Translations under genes and position numbers: made by a program
In this document: positions 34,602 to 46,290 of the stretch, piece after piece
Layout of the letters: every line of letters starts with the position of its first letter
Numbering within the stretch: the stretch's first letter is position 1
Assembly (NCBI GenBank): GCA_903835685.1
Contig: CAILNX010000054.1
Location: 164,618 to 228,617, forward strand
Direction: 5' to 3'
Length of the DNA: 64,000 nucleotides
Source: an uncultured delta proteobacterium
Lineage (GTDB): Bacteria > Desulfobacterota > Desulfovibrionia > Desulfovibrionales > Desulfovibrionaceae
The notes under the pieces: generated by a model
Databases searched by the model: none
What the model was told of the DNA's origin: nothing
The model's input: the letters and a program-made list of their open reading frames with translations, nothing else

Positions 34602-35081
34602 CTATCCTATACTCCTGTCAATGCACTGCCCCAGGCGCACCCTGCGCCGGTCTTCGGCTTCGGCCATGCGTCGGCGGTCTTCGTCATCCTCGGGGATGAG
34701 CGGCGGGACCAGGGTGGGCTTCTGATGCTCGTCCATGGCCACGAAACTCAAGTAGGCCGAGGCCACGTGCCGGACCACGCCGGTGAACAGGTCTTCGGCC
34801 TCCACCCGCACCCCGACCTCAAGCGAGGTTCGGCCCGCGTAATTGACATTGGCCTTGAAGAAGACCAGCTCGCCCACGTGCACGGGCATGAGGAAGTGCA
34901 GGCGGTCGATGGACACCGTGACCATGTTCTTGCGTGCGTGCCGGATGGCGGCCACGGCCGCAGCCTCGTCGATGCGGCGCATGATCACGCCGCCGTGCAC
35001 GCTGCCGTAAGGGTTGGCGTCCAGGGGGACCATGAGCGTGGCCGTGGCCAGGCGGCTTTCCGAGGGATGTTTGCCCGGCAT
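34602..35081 (-). CDS. Acyl-CoA thioesterase, YciA/BFIT-like hotdog fold
   Basis: A 159-residue single hotdog domain that probably hydrolyses acyl-CoA. The family pattern is seen in NPYGSVHGGVIMRRIDEAAAVAAIRHARKN, where the HGG and the Asp on the long helix are the active-site features, then DRLHFLMPVHVGELVFFKANVNYAGRTSLEVGV and ASAYLSFVAMDE. The ATG at 35081 has AAGGAG five bases upstream. It lies 23 bp after queF on the same strand, so the two are probably co-transcribed, though they have no obvious functional link. Chain-length preference is unknown. Confidence 0.9.
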   Translation of the reverse strand: MPGKHPSESRLATATLMVPLDANPYGSVHGGVIMRRIDEAAAVAAIRHARKNMVTVSIDRLHFLMPVHVGELVFFKANVNYAGRTSLEVGVRVEAEDLFTGVVRHVASAYLSFVAMDEHQKPTLVPPLIPEDDEDRRRMAEAEDRRRVRLGQCIDRSIG

Positions 35082-35104
35082 GGGGACTCCTTGGGCGATC
35101 GGGC

Positions 35105-35518
35105 TCATCGGTCGTAGCTCGCTTCCACGGTGATGGTCACCCCGCCCCGGGCCAGGAAATCCCCGACCACGGTCATCTGGCGCGGGGCGCAGGCGGCCAC
35201 CAGGTCTTCCAGGATGCGGTTGGTCAGGGTCTCCATGAAGGCCGGTTCGTTGCGGAAGCTGAACAAATAGAGCTTGAGGGATTTGGATTCGATGCAGCGC
35301 TCATCCGGCACGTAGCGGATGGTGATGGTCCCGAAATCAGGCTGGCCGGTCTTGGGGCACAGGCTGGTGAATTCCTGGGATTCCAGGGTGACGACATAGT
35401 CCCGCTGGGGAAAGGTGTTGGGAAAGGTCTCCAGCAGGCCAGCGTCGGCCTGGGCCGGGTACTGGGTCTGGCTCTGGCCCAGGCTTTTCAGCCCGGAAAC
35501 ATCGTCCTTGGCGGGCAT
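35105..35518 (-). CDS. queF: NADPH-dependent 7-cyano-7-deazaguanine (preQ0) reductase
   Basis: Reduces the nitrile preQ0 to preQ1 in queuosine synthesis. The 137-residue product is the short type I form. The nucleophile is Cys54 in EFTSLCPKTGQPDFGTI and the proton donor Asp61; the NADPH motif is ESKSLKLYLFSFRN. GDFLARGGVTITVEA closes the fold. The ATG at 35518 is eight bases after AGGAGG; the ATG two codons upstream is too close to it. The other pathway genes are at 57.9-59.7 kb (queDEC) and 40.6 kb (tgt). Confidence 0.96.
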   Translation of the reverse strand: MPAKDDVSGLKSLGQSQTQYPAQADAGLLETFPNTFPQRDYVVTLESQEFTSLCPKTGQPDFGTITIRYVPDERCIESKSLKLYLFSFRNEPAFMETLTNRILEDLVAACAPRQMTVVGDFLARGGVTITVEASYDR

Positions 35519-35564
35519 GGTCATCTCCTCCTGAAAACGGGTGGACGGAAATATGCGCCGGAGG

Positions 35565-37505
35565 TCATTGGGAACCCAGCCGGACCACCCGGGTGGTCCG
35601 CCAGGGTGTTCCCCCATCCTCGGGCGGCAGGCCTGCCCAGGTCATGCTCATGTCCCGCAAAAACATGACCGACCAGAGGTTGAACTTCAGCGTCAGGCCC
35701 GAGGTCAATTCCTTGTATCCCAGAAGCCGGGCCGGGAGAAGGCCTTCGAAGGCGATGTGCGGCAGGGGCTTGCCCATGGACTGGATCAGACCCGGGGTCG
35801 CGATCCGGGATTTCGGTCGGCCGTTTTCGCAGCGGTACAGGCGCGGTTCGATATCCCATTCGCCCTGGTAGCTGTGGTGGGTGACCGGAACCAGGTACAC
35901 GGCGTATTCATCTGTTTTCCGGGGACCCTGGACCAGGAAATGGAGTTGGAAGGCCTCGGACAGGGGAAAGGTCTTGCCCCGGGCCAAATGGCGGGGGTCC
36001 ATGGCGCTCTGGGCCAGACAGGAAAAGTACAGGCCCTCGGGCCGCCAAGCCAGGTGCATGTCGCCAAAGGGCGCGAACCCGGCCGGGGCGGTCAGGCCCT
36101 GAATCCGGGTGGCGGCCTTGTCCCATTCGGCCGTGGTCCGATCCGTGAGAACAATGGGGTGCGAGGCGGGTCTGATCTCCGGCACGGCCTGGGGGGCCGG
36201 GGCCGGGTCAAAGGCGGCCCGGGCGTGCTCCTGTTCCAACTGGGCGTTGGCCTGGGTGAAGGCCTGAGTCAGTTCCTCGTACGGCCGGTTGGCCACGTCC
36301 ACCAGGCCCATGTTGAAATCCTCGCCGTCATTGCGGCCTCCCGAGGGCTCGTCGTAGTACTGGAACCAGTGGGCTCCGGTCAGGTTGGGGAACCGGGCCA
36401 GATGGCGCACGGCCGCGGCTGCCGTGGCTGCCCGCTCTTTCTGGGTGTCCACGGTGAGCAGGTGGCCGTTGTTGCCGTTACCGCTGCGGTTTTCCTTGGC
36501 CGCGCAGAAGAATTCCGAGATCAGCACCGGCTTGTTCCCGCTGAGCGCGGCCAGTCCCTGGAAGTAGTACGGGGCGGCCCAGCCGTCCCGGTCCTCCAGG
36601 TTGTAGTTGGTGGAGATCACGTCCACGTGGTCGCGCATGGCTTTGACCGCGTGCTGGTTGTAGTACAGCGGCAGCCGGTCGCCCAGGATGAGCGCCCCGG
36701 GATGGGCCTGGCGCAGGGCGTACTCGACCACGCTGTAGTAGCGCTCGGCGCACAGGGCCGTGAACCGGTTGACCAGGGCCATGCCCTGGCCGTCGGGTTT
36801 GAGCTTGAGCACGCCTCCGGCCAGCTTCAGGTCCTCAAACCCCCGCACGTAGCGGCTGGGCACGAAGTCTCGGCAGAGACGCTTCCAGTCCCCCTGGTAG
36901 CGGGTGTGCAGGAGGTCCCAGAGAACCTGCTTGGTGTGGTTCTCGATGCCGTATTGCAGATAATAGGAGAACAGGGCCGTGTTCCACCAGCCCACTTCGT
37001 TGTCCGTGAAATAGCCCAGGAGACGTGGGTCGCCCCGGTATGGAGCCGTGAGGTCTCGGGCGATGCGCAGGGTGGCGTTCTCGGCCCCGGGATCAAAGGG
37101 GTCGAACCAGTGCAACTGGGCCAGCCGTCCCAGGTCCAACTCCACAGTCAGGGGCAGGGAGAACTGGCGGGAGTCGTCGGACCAGCCGCCCCGGGTGTTG
37201 AATCCCCAGGCCGCGACCCGGCCTTCCGCCTCGGCGCGCCAGGCTTCTTCGCTCGGGAAATGATTGCGCCAGTCAAAGGCCTGCCAGGTGGCTGCCTTGG
37301 CGCTGGTGGTCCGGCCCGAGAGCACGTCCACGCCCTTGGAATAGAAGGGTTCTCCCCCGGGGGTGACGAACCACCAGGTCCCGTTGCGCTGGGTGAGGGA
37401 CCAGCGGCCCGCTTCCTGGGTGGGGGACTGGGGAGAATCCTGGGGCCAGGCGCTGACGGTCGCGATCAGGAGGAAGAGGACGCACAGCAGTGCGGTTCTA
37501 GGCAA
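35565..37505 (-). CDS. Exported TIM-barrel glycoside hydrolase with C-terminal CBM9-like domain
   Basis: A 646-residue secreted protein. The TTG start at 37505 is supported by AGGAG seven bases upstream, and the first 19 residues (MPRTALLCVLFLLIATVSA) are a signal peptide. Residues about 33-430 resemble GH50/agarase-like or GH-A clan barrels: GTWWFVTPGGEPFYSKGVDV, LLGYFTDNEVGWW with candidate acid/base Glu170, and KPVLISEFFCAAKENRSG with candidate nucleophile Glu331. Residues about 465-640 look like a carbohydrate-binding CBM9/DOMON-type sheet. The gene overlaps the glycosyltransferase gene by eight bases. The substrate is probably the polysaccharide handled by its two neighbours (inference). 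Confidence 0.82.
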   Translation of the reverse strand: MPRTALLCVLFLLIATVSAWPQDSPQSPTQEAGRWSLTQRNGTWWFVTPGGEPFYSKGVDVLSGRTTSAKAATWQAFDWRNHFPSEEAWRAEAEGRVAAWGFNTRGGWSDDSRQFSLPLTVELDLGRLAQLHWFDPFDPGAENATLRIARDLTAPYRGDPRLLGYFTDNEVGWWNTALFSYYLQYGIENHTKQVLWDLLHTRYQGDWKRLCRDFVPSRYVRGFEDLKLAGGVLKLKPDGQGMALVNRFTALCAERYYSVVEYALRQAHPGALILGDRLPLYYNQHAVKAMRDHVDVISTNYNLEDRDGWAAPYYFQGLAALSGNKPVLISEFFCAAKENRSGNGNNGHLLTVDTQKERAATAAAAVRHLARFPNLTGAHWFQYYDEPSGGRNDGEDFNMGLVDVANRPYEELTQAFTQANAQLEQEHARAAFDPAPAPQAVPEIRPASHPIVLTDRTTAEWDKAATRIQGLTAPAGFAPFGDMHLAWRPEGLYFSCLAQSAMDPRHLARGKTFPLSEAFQLHFLVQGPRKTDEYAVYLVPVTHHSYQGEWDIEPRLYRCENGRPKSRIATPGLIQSMGKPLPHIAFEGLLPARLLGYKELTSGLTLKFNLWSVMFLRDMSMTWAGLPPEDGGTPWRTTRVVRLGSQ

Positions 37506-38667
37506 GGTCCATCTCCTGAAGCAGGCCGGTAAGCACGGTCTCGGCCTCGAAATGCTCCACGGCGATGCGGCGGGCGGCCGCCCGATGCCTGGCCTGGTCG
37601 GATTCCAGGGCCTCGATGGCGCACAGGATGTCGTCCAAGGAGTTGAAGGAGAACAGGCCTTCGCCTGTGGGCAGGTAGGTTCCGAAACCGGTGTCCTGGG
37701 TGATGACCGGCCGGCCGCTGGCCAGATAACAGGCCGCGCGATCCGAGAACCAGCCGCTCTTCAGGCGGGTGTTCTGCTCCTTGGCCACGGTGAACTCACC
37801 CCGGGAGTGGCGGATGTAGTCCCGGTAATCCAGGAAATCCAAGGAGATGGTGTAGCCGTGGCGGATGAACCAGCCAAAATGCTCGTACTTGGCCCCGTCC
37901 TCTTCCATGCCGCTGTAGGCCAGCTCAAAGGAAACCCCTGGGCGCACGCGGCGGGGCAGATCCAGAATCTTTTCGTATTCCGTGCTCTTGCGCCAGCAGT
38001 AGCGCTCCCCGGCCAGTTCGATGTCCCGGTCCTTGGAGTCCCAGGACCCGATGGTGGTGTACATGTTGCCGGGCGCATCCAGGGGCTCCCACTGGCTGGT
38101 GATGACCGGAGGGACCAGGGGCTTCCAGTCCAGGCCGAGCAGGGGGACCGGGGTCTGGCCCAGAGGCAGGTTGCAGCCGTAGGTGAAAAAATGGTCGTGG
38201 GCCTTATAGTAGTCGAGGACCGAGGCCTTGTTGGCCCCTTTGACCTGGAAAAAGACCGGGTCCGTGTCGATGAGGGCCTTGACCCGGCATTTCAAGTAGG
38301 TCTCCCGCAAGGGGAGCAGGCCGGAAATGTTCAGGAGCAGGTCGGCGCTGCTGCAGAAGGCGTCCAGTTCCGACCAGGACAGGCCATAAATCTGGTTCTC
38401 AAACGCGCTGTAGTAGGCCCATTTGGGGGTCAGGTCGAAATGGGCGAAGAGTCGGGCCAGGCACTGGCGGCCATAGGTGGAGTCCGTGACGTAGGTCCCC
38501 TGCATGGGATTGAAGGGATAGGACCAGTCGCTGGAGTCCTCCAAAAAGACCACCTCGTGCCCCATCCGGGACAGCCCGGCCAGATAGTGCATGAGCATCC
38601 AGGCCATCCCGCCCAGGGGAAAGCCGATGAGGTAGCCCGCAACCAGGATTTTCAACGGGCGTTTCAT
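37498..38667 (-). CDS. Glycosyltransferase, GT-B fold (Glyco_trans_1_2/CgeB-like)
   Basis: A 389-residue cytoplasmic protein starting MKRPLKILVAGYLIGFPLGG, a GT-B-type N-terminal Rossmann start. The C-terminal half has FTVAKEQNTRLKSGWFSDRAACYLASGRPVITQDTGFG followed by LFSFNSLDDILCAIEAL, the pattern of Glyco_trans_1_2 proteins. Donor and acceptor are unknown. It is coupled at both ends: an ATGA overlap with the deacetylase gene upstream and an eight-base overlap with the hydrolase gene downstream. That points to joint action on one glycan. Confidence 0.82.
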   Translation of the reverse strand: MKRPLKILVAGYLIGFPLGGMAWMLMHYLAGLSRMGHEVVFLEDSSDWSYPFNPMQGTYVTDSTYGRQCLARLFAHFDLTPKWAYYSAFENQIYGLSWSELDAFCSSADLLLNISGLLPLRETYLKCRVKALIDTDPVFFQVKGANKASVLDYYKAHDHFFTYGCNLPLGQTPVPLLGLDWKPLVPPVITSQWEPLDAPGNMYTTIGSWDSKDRDIELAGERYCWRKSTEYEKILDLPRRVRPGVSFELAYSGMEEDGAKYEHFGWFIRHGYTISLDFLDYRDYIRHSRGEFTVAKEQNTRLKSGWFSDRAACYLASGRPVITQDTGFGTYLPTGEGLFSFNSLDDILCAIEALESDQARHRAAARRIAVEHFEAETVLTGLLQEMDLA

Positions 38668-39719
38668 TGGGGCGGATTCCCGGCAGCAGCTTCCCTGGCG
38701 GTTTTCAGGATCTGCGCGCCCTGAGTCAAGGTCACGGTGGTCAGGCCATTGGCCGCGATCCATTCCGACAGCCGCTCGAATCTTTCAGCCGCCCAGGGCT
38801 CCCAGCCCACGGATTCCCCAATGTCATGCATACACAGGACCACCCATTCCCGTTTCTCCAGGGCCTGGGTGCGCAGGAGCCGGGTCACCGAGCCCACGGT
38901 GTCCTGTTCGTGGATGACGTTGCGGCTGATAAAGCGGGGGTCGAAGGTGGCCAGGGTGTTGGGCGCTCCCCAGCCCGTGGCCACCTGCTGGTAGTATTTG
39001 CGGCTGAGTTCCTTCATCTCGCTGTTCCAGAAATTGTAGGGGGTGATGTAGCTGGTCACCTGAAAGCCGATTTTGGTCAGGGCCTTTTTGGAAAAATCCA
39101 GCTCCCGCTCATAGGAACAGGCCCGGATGTCCAGTTCCGAGGCCTTGACCTTGGACGCGCGGGGCTTGACATGCAGCTCCTCGATTTCTCGGTCGTAGAA
39201 GAAGCTGCCCGGGATCTCAATCATCTCTTCGAAGCTCCCGGTCTCCTTGAGGGGCTGGCCATTCTCCAGAATGCAGGCGATCTGGGCGTATTCATAGGTG
39301 GTCTGGAAGGTGTGCTCCTGCCGGTTGTCCAGCCGCCAGCCGTTGATTTTCTCGTCTGAGTAGAATTTGGGGATGTCCGTGGGGCGCTTGTGGGTATATC
39401 CGTGGGAGGCCACTTCCCATCCGGCCGTGGCCAGGGCTCCGATCTGCTCCACGGTCATGTAGTCGTTGTTGGCCGCATCCAGCTTGGTGGCGATGATGCC
39501 CACCACGCCGGTCTGATTCCGGCTCTTGAGGATGGGGAAGGCGTACTGATAGACGCCAGCCAAGCCGTCGTCAAAGCTCAAGGTGACCATGCCCCGTTCC
39601 AGGAGGGACGCGCCTTCCCCGGCCATGGCCGGGGAAGGGAGTCCGAACGGCCCGGCCAGCAGAACGGTCAAGAACAGGCCCAAGGCGTTCCGAAAGAAGG
39701 CGGTACAGTGGCGTTTCAT
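38664..39719 (-). CDS. Exported polysaccharide deacetylase (NodB-like, CE4)
   Basis: A 351-residue exported enzyme. The signal segment is LGLFLTVLLAGPFGLPSPAMAGE. The NodB motif 1 is VTLSFDDGLAGVY (base and metal Asp) and motif 2 is ASHGYTHKR (two His metal ligands), so a metal-dependent deacetylase centre is present. Later segments (ITPYNFWNSEMKEL, WVVLCMHDIGE) are consistent with the C-terminal motifs. The ATG at 39719 is preferred over 39752. It is the first gene of the three-gene cluster and is divergent from nth across 239 bp, where the cluster promoter should lie. Confidence 0.88.
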   Translation of the reverse strand: MKRHCTAFFRNALGLFLTVLLAGPFGLPSPAMAGEGASLLERGMVTLSFDDGLAGVYQYAFPILKSRNQTGVVGIIATKLDAANNDYMTVEQIGALATAGWEVASHGYTHKRPTDIPKFYSDEKINGWRLDNRQEHTFQTTYEYAQIACILENGQPLKETGSFEEMIEIPGSFFYDREIEELHVKPRASKVKASELDIRACSYERELDFSKKALTKIGFQVTSYITPYNFWNSEMKELSRKYYQQVATGWGAPNTLATFDPRFISRNVIHEQDTVGSVTRLLRTQALEKREWVVLCMHDIGESVGWEPWAAERFERLSEWIAANGLTTVTLTQGAQILKTAREAAAGNPPQ

Positions 39720-39958
39720 GGTCTGGCACCCTGGTGGTTGACCCGGCGACATTTTTCAAGTCCGCGCGGGATGATGAAGAGGTGTAACGCATGGGCTCCG
39801 GGCCTGCCAAGGGGTTTTCAGCACAAAATCCATCTGCCCCAAGACAAGGGGGGGGCCGGACCATCGGACTTCCCGCCCTCTTCACTCAGGGTAAGGGCGT
39901 CTTGTGTCCTGGCAAGGGGCATGCTAACCGCGCTTGCTGCGCAAACAAGGGAGGCGGC

Positions 39959-42422
<2,464 letters not shown>

Positions 42423-42449
42423 CCGGGGCGGCTTGGAAAAGAGTCCGGT

Positions 42450-42749
42450 TCAGGCCTTGTCCGGGGCCTCGGCGATCCATTTGCCCAGGGTGGTGATGAT
42501 CTTCTCGGCCTGATCCTTGCTGGAGATGGTGAACTTGGACTGGGGCTTGTATTCTCCCCCGGCTTTCTTGTATCGGCGGATGGAGTACTGCTCCGGGCCA
42601 AAGGCCTCCTTGCGCTTGTCCCACTGTACATAGCGGAAAAGGATGGTGGTCCAGGCCCCCTTGGACAGGATGTCCTTGTCCAGTTCCTGAACCAGGACCT
42701 TGCCGTCCTCTTCGTACTGTATGGTGATGTCCTTGATTTCCGAGGCCAT
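42450..42749 (-). CDS. Small conserved protein, possibly PC4/YdbC-like
   Basis: A 99-residue protein with AAGGA before its ATG at 42749. The segment FGPEQYSIRRYKKAGGEYKP followed by QSKFTISSKDQAEKI resembles the PC4/YdbC single-strand nucleic-acid-binding fold, with the basic strand and the ISS-type start of the final helix. The N-terminal part is acidic and does not fit as well. It sits between a convergent ydcF-like gene and the large signalling gene, with no obvious link to either. Function is unproven; it is real by codon use and ribosome-binding site. Confidence 0.6.
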   Translation of the reverse strand: MASEIKDITIQYEEDGKVLVQELDKDILSKGAWTTILFRYVQWDKRKEAFGPEQYSIRRYKKAGGEYKPQSKFTISSKDQAEKIITTLGKWIAEAPDKA

Positions 42750-42786
42750 GCGTGGTTCCTTTAGTCCCCGTTCGGGGCGTTTCGGG

Positions 42787-44916
42787 TTATTCGTAGGGGC
42801 GTGGCGGTATTTCCGGGGCTGGCGCGAGTTCCATGAACACCTTGCTCTCGGCTGCGGAAACCGGCCGGGAAAAGATGAAGCCCTGCCCGAATTCGCAACG
42901 CAGGCCGGTGAGCTTCCCAACCTGTTCGCTGGTCTCCACGCCCTCGGCCACCACGTCCATGCCCATGCCATGGGCCAGGCTCACGATGGTGCGCACGATC
43001 TCGGATTCCTTGCCCAGACACAGGATGCCGGAAATGAAGGAGCGGTCGATCTTTAAGGTGTCGATGGGGAACTGGTGCAGATAGGCCAGGGAGGAATAGC
43101 CGGTTCCGAAATCGTCGATGGCCAGTTTGACCCCCAGGGCCTTCAAGCGCTCCAGCTTGCCGATGACCACCTGGGGATTGTCCATGAGCACGCTCTCGGT
43201 GATCTCCAGCTTCAGGCAACGCGGGTCCAGCCCGGTATCCTCCAGAATGTCCTTGACCCGGTCCACCAGATCGGGCTGGTCCAACTGCTTGGCCGAGAGA
43301 TTCACGCTGATATGGGTTAAATTGCCCGAGCCGAACTGGTCCTGCCATATCTTGGTCTGGGCGCAGGCCGTGCGCAGGACCCACAGGCCGATGGGCACGA
43401 TGAGTCCGGTTTCCTCGGCCAGGGGGATGAAGGCGTCGGGACCCACCAGCCCTCGGGTGGGATGCTGCCAGCGCACCAGGGCCTCAAAGCCCATGACCTG
43501 GTTGTTGGCCAGGGAGATGATGGGCTGATAGTGGACCCGGAATTCCTCCCGCCGCACGGCCCCGCGCAGATCGCTCTCCACCTCCAGTCGGTGCACGGCC
43601 TGGTTGCGCATCTTGCCGCTGAAAATCTTGAAGCGGCTGCGGCCCATGGCCTTGGCCCGGTACATGGCCGTGTCCGCATCGCGCAGGATTTCCTCCGGGG
43701 AGGAATATTCCGGCCGCCCCAGAACCACGCCGATGCTGGCCGAGGAAAAGACCTCCCGTTCGGCCACCACATAGGGCTGGGCCAGTTCCTCCTGGAGATA
43801 GCGGGTGATATGCACGGCCTTCTTGTAGTTGGGCAATTCCTCCAGGAGCACGGCGAACTCGTCCCCACCGAAGCGGGCCACGGTGTCCAGGGAGCGGACC
43901 CGGGAGCGCAGCCGCTTGGCCGTGCGGGCCAGAAGTTCGTCGCCTGCGGCGTGTCCCAGGCTTTCATTGATGGTCTTGAAGGCGTCGATGTCCAGGAAGA
44001 GGACGGAAAAAACGTATTTTTCCCGGCGTCTGCGGGAGCGCTCCAGGGCGCGTTCCAGGCGGTCGATGAACAAGGCCCGGTTGGGCAGGCCGGTCAGGAC
44101 GTCGTAAAAGGCGTTGTGCAGGAGCTGCTGCTCGGCCTTCTTGCGCAGGCTGATGTCCTCCAGCATGCCTTCCACCTGGACGATGTGGCCCTCGGCGTCC
44201 AGCACCGGCCGGGCGTGCAGGGAGGCCCAGATCTCGGCCCGGTCCTTGCGGCTGAGCTGGATCTCGAACCCGCTGGCCGAGCCGTGGCTGGCCAACTGGC
44301 GCATGAATTCCTCGTAGCGGGCCGGGGCCAGGCACATGTCCTGGGGGATGTTCTGGATGGAGGCGATCATCTCCTCGGGCGAGTCATACCCGTGGATGCG
44401 GGCCATGGCCGGGTTCAGGCTCACGAACCGCCCCTGGGCCGTGGACACGAAAATGCCTTCCACCGCGTTCTCGAACAGGCCTCGGTAGCGGGCCTCGGCT
44501 TCTTCCAGGGCCAGGGCGGCCTTGCGGCGTTCGCTCCGGACCCGGGCGTCCCTGAGCTCCCGGCGGATGGCTGGATCGAGCCTGGCCCAGTTGCCCTTCT
44601 TGATGAAGTCCCCGGCCCCGGATTTGAGCAGCTCCACGGCGGATTCCTCGCCGATGGCCCCGGAAATGGCGATGTACGGGGTGTCCGGGTTGTGCTCCCG
44701 GAGCAGGGCCAGGGCGGCCAGGCCGTCGAAGCCCGGCATGTTGTAATCCGAGATGATGATGTCCCAGGGCTCCTGTTCCAGGGCGGCCTTCATGTCGCTT
44801 GCGGTCTGCACCCGCCGATGCGTGGGCGTAAACCCGCCCTTGCGCAGTTGCCGGAGCAGGAGCAGGGCGTCGTCCTCGCTGTCCTCCACGATGAGCACGC
44901 GCAATGGGTCGCTCAT
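42787..44916 (-). CDS. Response regulator with PAS, GGDEF and EAL domains
   Basis: A 709-residue soluble signalling protein. Domains in order are receiver (1-122, phospho-acceptor Asp57 in IIISDYNMPG), a linker coiled coil, PAS (about 140-262, YRGLFENAVEGIFVS), GGDEF (about 270-432, active motif GGDEF at 350-354 with an inhibitory-site RSLD at 341-344), and EAL (about 445-700, FEALVRWQHP with Glu478, DDFGTGYSSLAYL). Both the cyclase and phosphodiesterase signatures are complete. Its start overlaps the histidine kinase stop by four bases, so the kinase encoded at 44913 is the likely phosphodonor. Confidence 0.94.
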   Translation of the reverse strand: MSDPLRVLIVEDSEDDALLLLRQLRKGGFTPTHRRVQTASDMKAALEQEPWDIIISDYNMPGFDGLAALALLREHNPDTPYIAISGAIGEESAVELLKSGAGDFIKKGNWARLDPAIRRELRDARVRSERRKAALALEEAEARYRGLFENAVEGIFVSTAQGRFVSLNPAMARIHGYDSPEEMIASIQNIPQDMCLAPARYEEFMRQLASHGSASGFEIQLSRKDRAEIWASLHARPVLDAEGHIVQVEGMLEDISLRKKAEQQLLHNAFYDVLTGLPNRALFIDRLERALERSRRRREKYVFSVLFLDIDAFKTINESLGHAAGDELLARTAKRLRSRVRSLDTVARFGGDEFAVLLEELPNYKKAVHITRYLQEELAQPYVVAEREVFSSASIGVVLGRPEYSSPEEILRDADTAMYRAKAMGRSRFKIFSGKMRNQAVHRLEVESDLRGAVRREEFRVHYQPIISLANNQVMGFEALVRWQHPTRGLVGPDAFIPLAEETGLIVPIGLWVLRTACAQTKIWQDQFGSGNLTHISVNLSAKQLDQPDLVDRVKDILEDTGLDPRCLKLEITESVLMDNPQVVIGKLERLKALGVKLAIDDFGTGYSSLAYLHQFPIDTLKIDRSFISGILCLGKESEIVRTIVSLAHGMGMDVVAEGVETSEQVGKLTGLRCEFGQGFIFSRPVSAAESKVFMELAPAPEIPPRPYE

Positions 44917-45686
44917 GCCCCCTCCCTTGTTCCGGCTTCGGGCAGCACAATCTCGAAGCAGGCGCCCTGGCCCGGTTGGCCAAAGCCCCGGATGCGCCCG
45001 CCCAGGCGGTTGACGATCCGTCTGGCCGTGGCCAGCCCCGTGCCCAGGCCCGGGAGGTCGGGATCGTCGTGCAGACGCTGGAACATGCCGAAAAGACGGG
45101 GTTTGGCATAGGACATGTTCAGGCCCGGGCCGTTGTCGGACAGGAAAAAGACCTTGTGGCTGTTCTCCAGCCGACAGCCGAATTCGATACGGGCCTGGGC
45201 GGTCTTGGCCGTGAATTTCCAGGCGTTGTCCACCAGCTTGGCCAGGGCCGTGCGCATGAGGGCCAGGTCTGTCCAGGCGGTCAGGCCCGGGGCGATGACC
45301 CAGAGCACTTCCCTCTGGGGGGCTTCCGGGGCCAGGTCTGAGGTCTTGGCCGAGGCCAGGGTCTGGACCAGGGCGGACAGGTCCACCTCTTCCAGTTGGA
45401 TTTCCCCCCGGGATTCCCGGGAGGCCCGGAGCAGGGCGTCCAGATAGGTCTCCAGCCGCTTGGCGGCGGCCCTGATGCGCGCCAGATAGTCCTTGGCCTC
45501 AGGGGCCAGACTCTGCTCGTAGTCCTCGGCCAGGGCGGCGCTGAACCCGTCAATGGCCCTTAAAGGGGCGCGCAGATCGTGGGAAAGGGCGTAGAGCAGG
45601 CTGTCCATTTCCTGGTTCAGGTCGTCCATCTGGGAGGCAGTGGGGGTGAGCGTCTGCTCATTGGGAGCCTGTTGACTATCCTGCAT
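44913..45686 (-). CDS. Soluble histidine kinase
   Basis: A 257-residue kinase without membrane segment or PAS. The H box is YALSHDLRAPLRAIDGF with His36, the N box is LVDNAWKFTAK, and the G boxes are LSDNGPGLNM and GLGTGLATARRIV. This is the phytochrome-like/HWE-neighbour class often encoded beside a Rcp1-type receiver, as here. No sensor domain is present, so the input may be a partner protein or the receiver at 45722. Overlapping genes on both sides support one signalling unit. Confidence 0.92.
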   Translation of the reverse strand: MQDSQQAPNEQTLTPTASQMDDLNQEMDSLLYALSHDLRAPLRAIDGFSAALAEDYEQSLAPEAKDYLARIRAAAKRLETYLDALLRASRESRGEIQLEEVDLSALVQTLASAKTSDLAPEAPQREVLWVIAPGLTAWTDLALMRTALAKLVDNAWKFTAKTAQARIEFGCRLENSHKVFFLSDNGPGLNMSYAKPRLFGMFQRLHDDPDLPGLGTGLATARRIVNRLGGRIRGFGQPGQGACFEIVLPEAGTREGA

Positions 45687-45721
45687 GGCGACGGCCTTGA
45701 GCTGCGGGGTGCGGGAAAGGC

Positions 45722-46165
45722 CTAGGCGTTGTCCAGGGTTTCGTTCAGGACCATCCAGTACAGGCCCAGTTGGCGCACGGCCTCGATGAACTGATCGAAA
45801 TCCACGGGTTTGCGGATGTAGCTGTTGGCTCCCAGGCTGTACCCTTCCACCAGATCGCGCTGTTCCTTGGAAGAGGTCAGGATGACCACGGGCAGGAGGC
45901 GGGTCCGGTCGTCCTGGCGCAGGCGTTGGAGGACTTCCAGGCCGTCCACCTTGGGCAGTTTCAGGTCCAGGAGGATGAGTTGGGGCTTGTCCCGAGGGTC
46001 CCGGCCCTGGTGCTGGCCGGTGCCGAACAGATAGTCCAGGGCCTCGACCCCGTCCTTGGCCACCACGACCATATTCTTGATATTGTTTTTTTTCAGGGCG
46101 CGCAGGGTCAGGGCCACATCGTCAGGATTGTCTTCGACCAGAAGAATGATTTTTTCGGCAGCCAT
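45722..46165 (-). CDS. Stand-alone receiver domain (Rcp1/CheY-like)
   Basis: A 147-residue single receiver domain: acidic pair Glu11/Asp12 in [17 protein letters not shown], phospho-acceptor Asp67 in [21 protein letters not shown], and the Lys in [10 protein letters not shown]. The extra loop ([14 protein letters not shown]) is typical of Rcp1-type regulators that pair with soluble kinases. GGGAGG seven bases upstream supports the ATG at 46165. It is the first of three minus-strand genes and is divergent from the GGEEF gene. Confidence 0.92.
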   Translation of the reverse strand: MAAEKIILLVEDNPDDVALTLRALKKNNIKNMVVVAKDGVEALDYLFGTGQHQGRDPRDKPQLILLDLKLPKVDGLEVLQRLRQDDRTRLLPVVILTSSKEQRDLVEGYSLGANSYIRKPVDFDQFIEAVRQLGLYWMVLNETLDNA

Positions 46166-46290
46166 GCCCGAGCCTCCCTGGCGATGCGCCATGACAAGTG
46201 TTTCCCGGAAACTTTTGGACTACAAAAATGGTTTCGTCAACCGTTGACAGGGCGCACGGGCAGCTTTCCGTTTCCACGGCCGGGTCGGGG

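Noticed and set aside
35541..37532. A 663-codon plus-strand open frame
   Set aside because: Antisense to the glycoside hydrolase gene, with no family motif and antisense-type composition.
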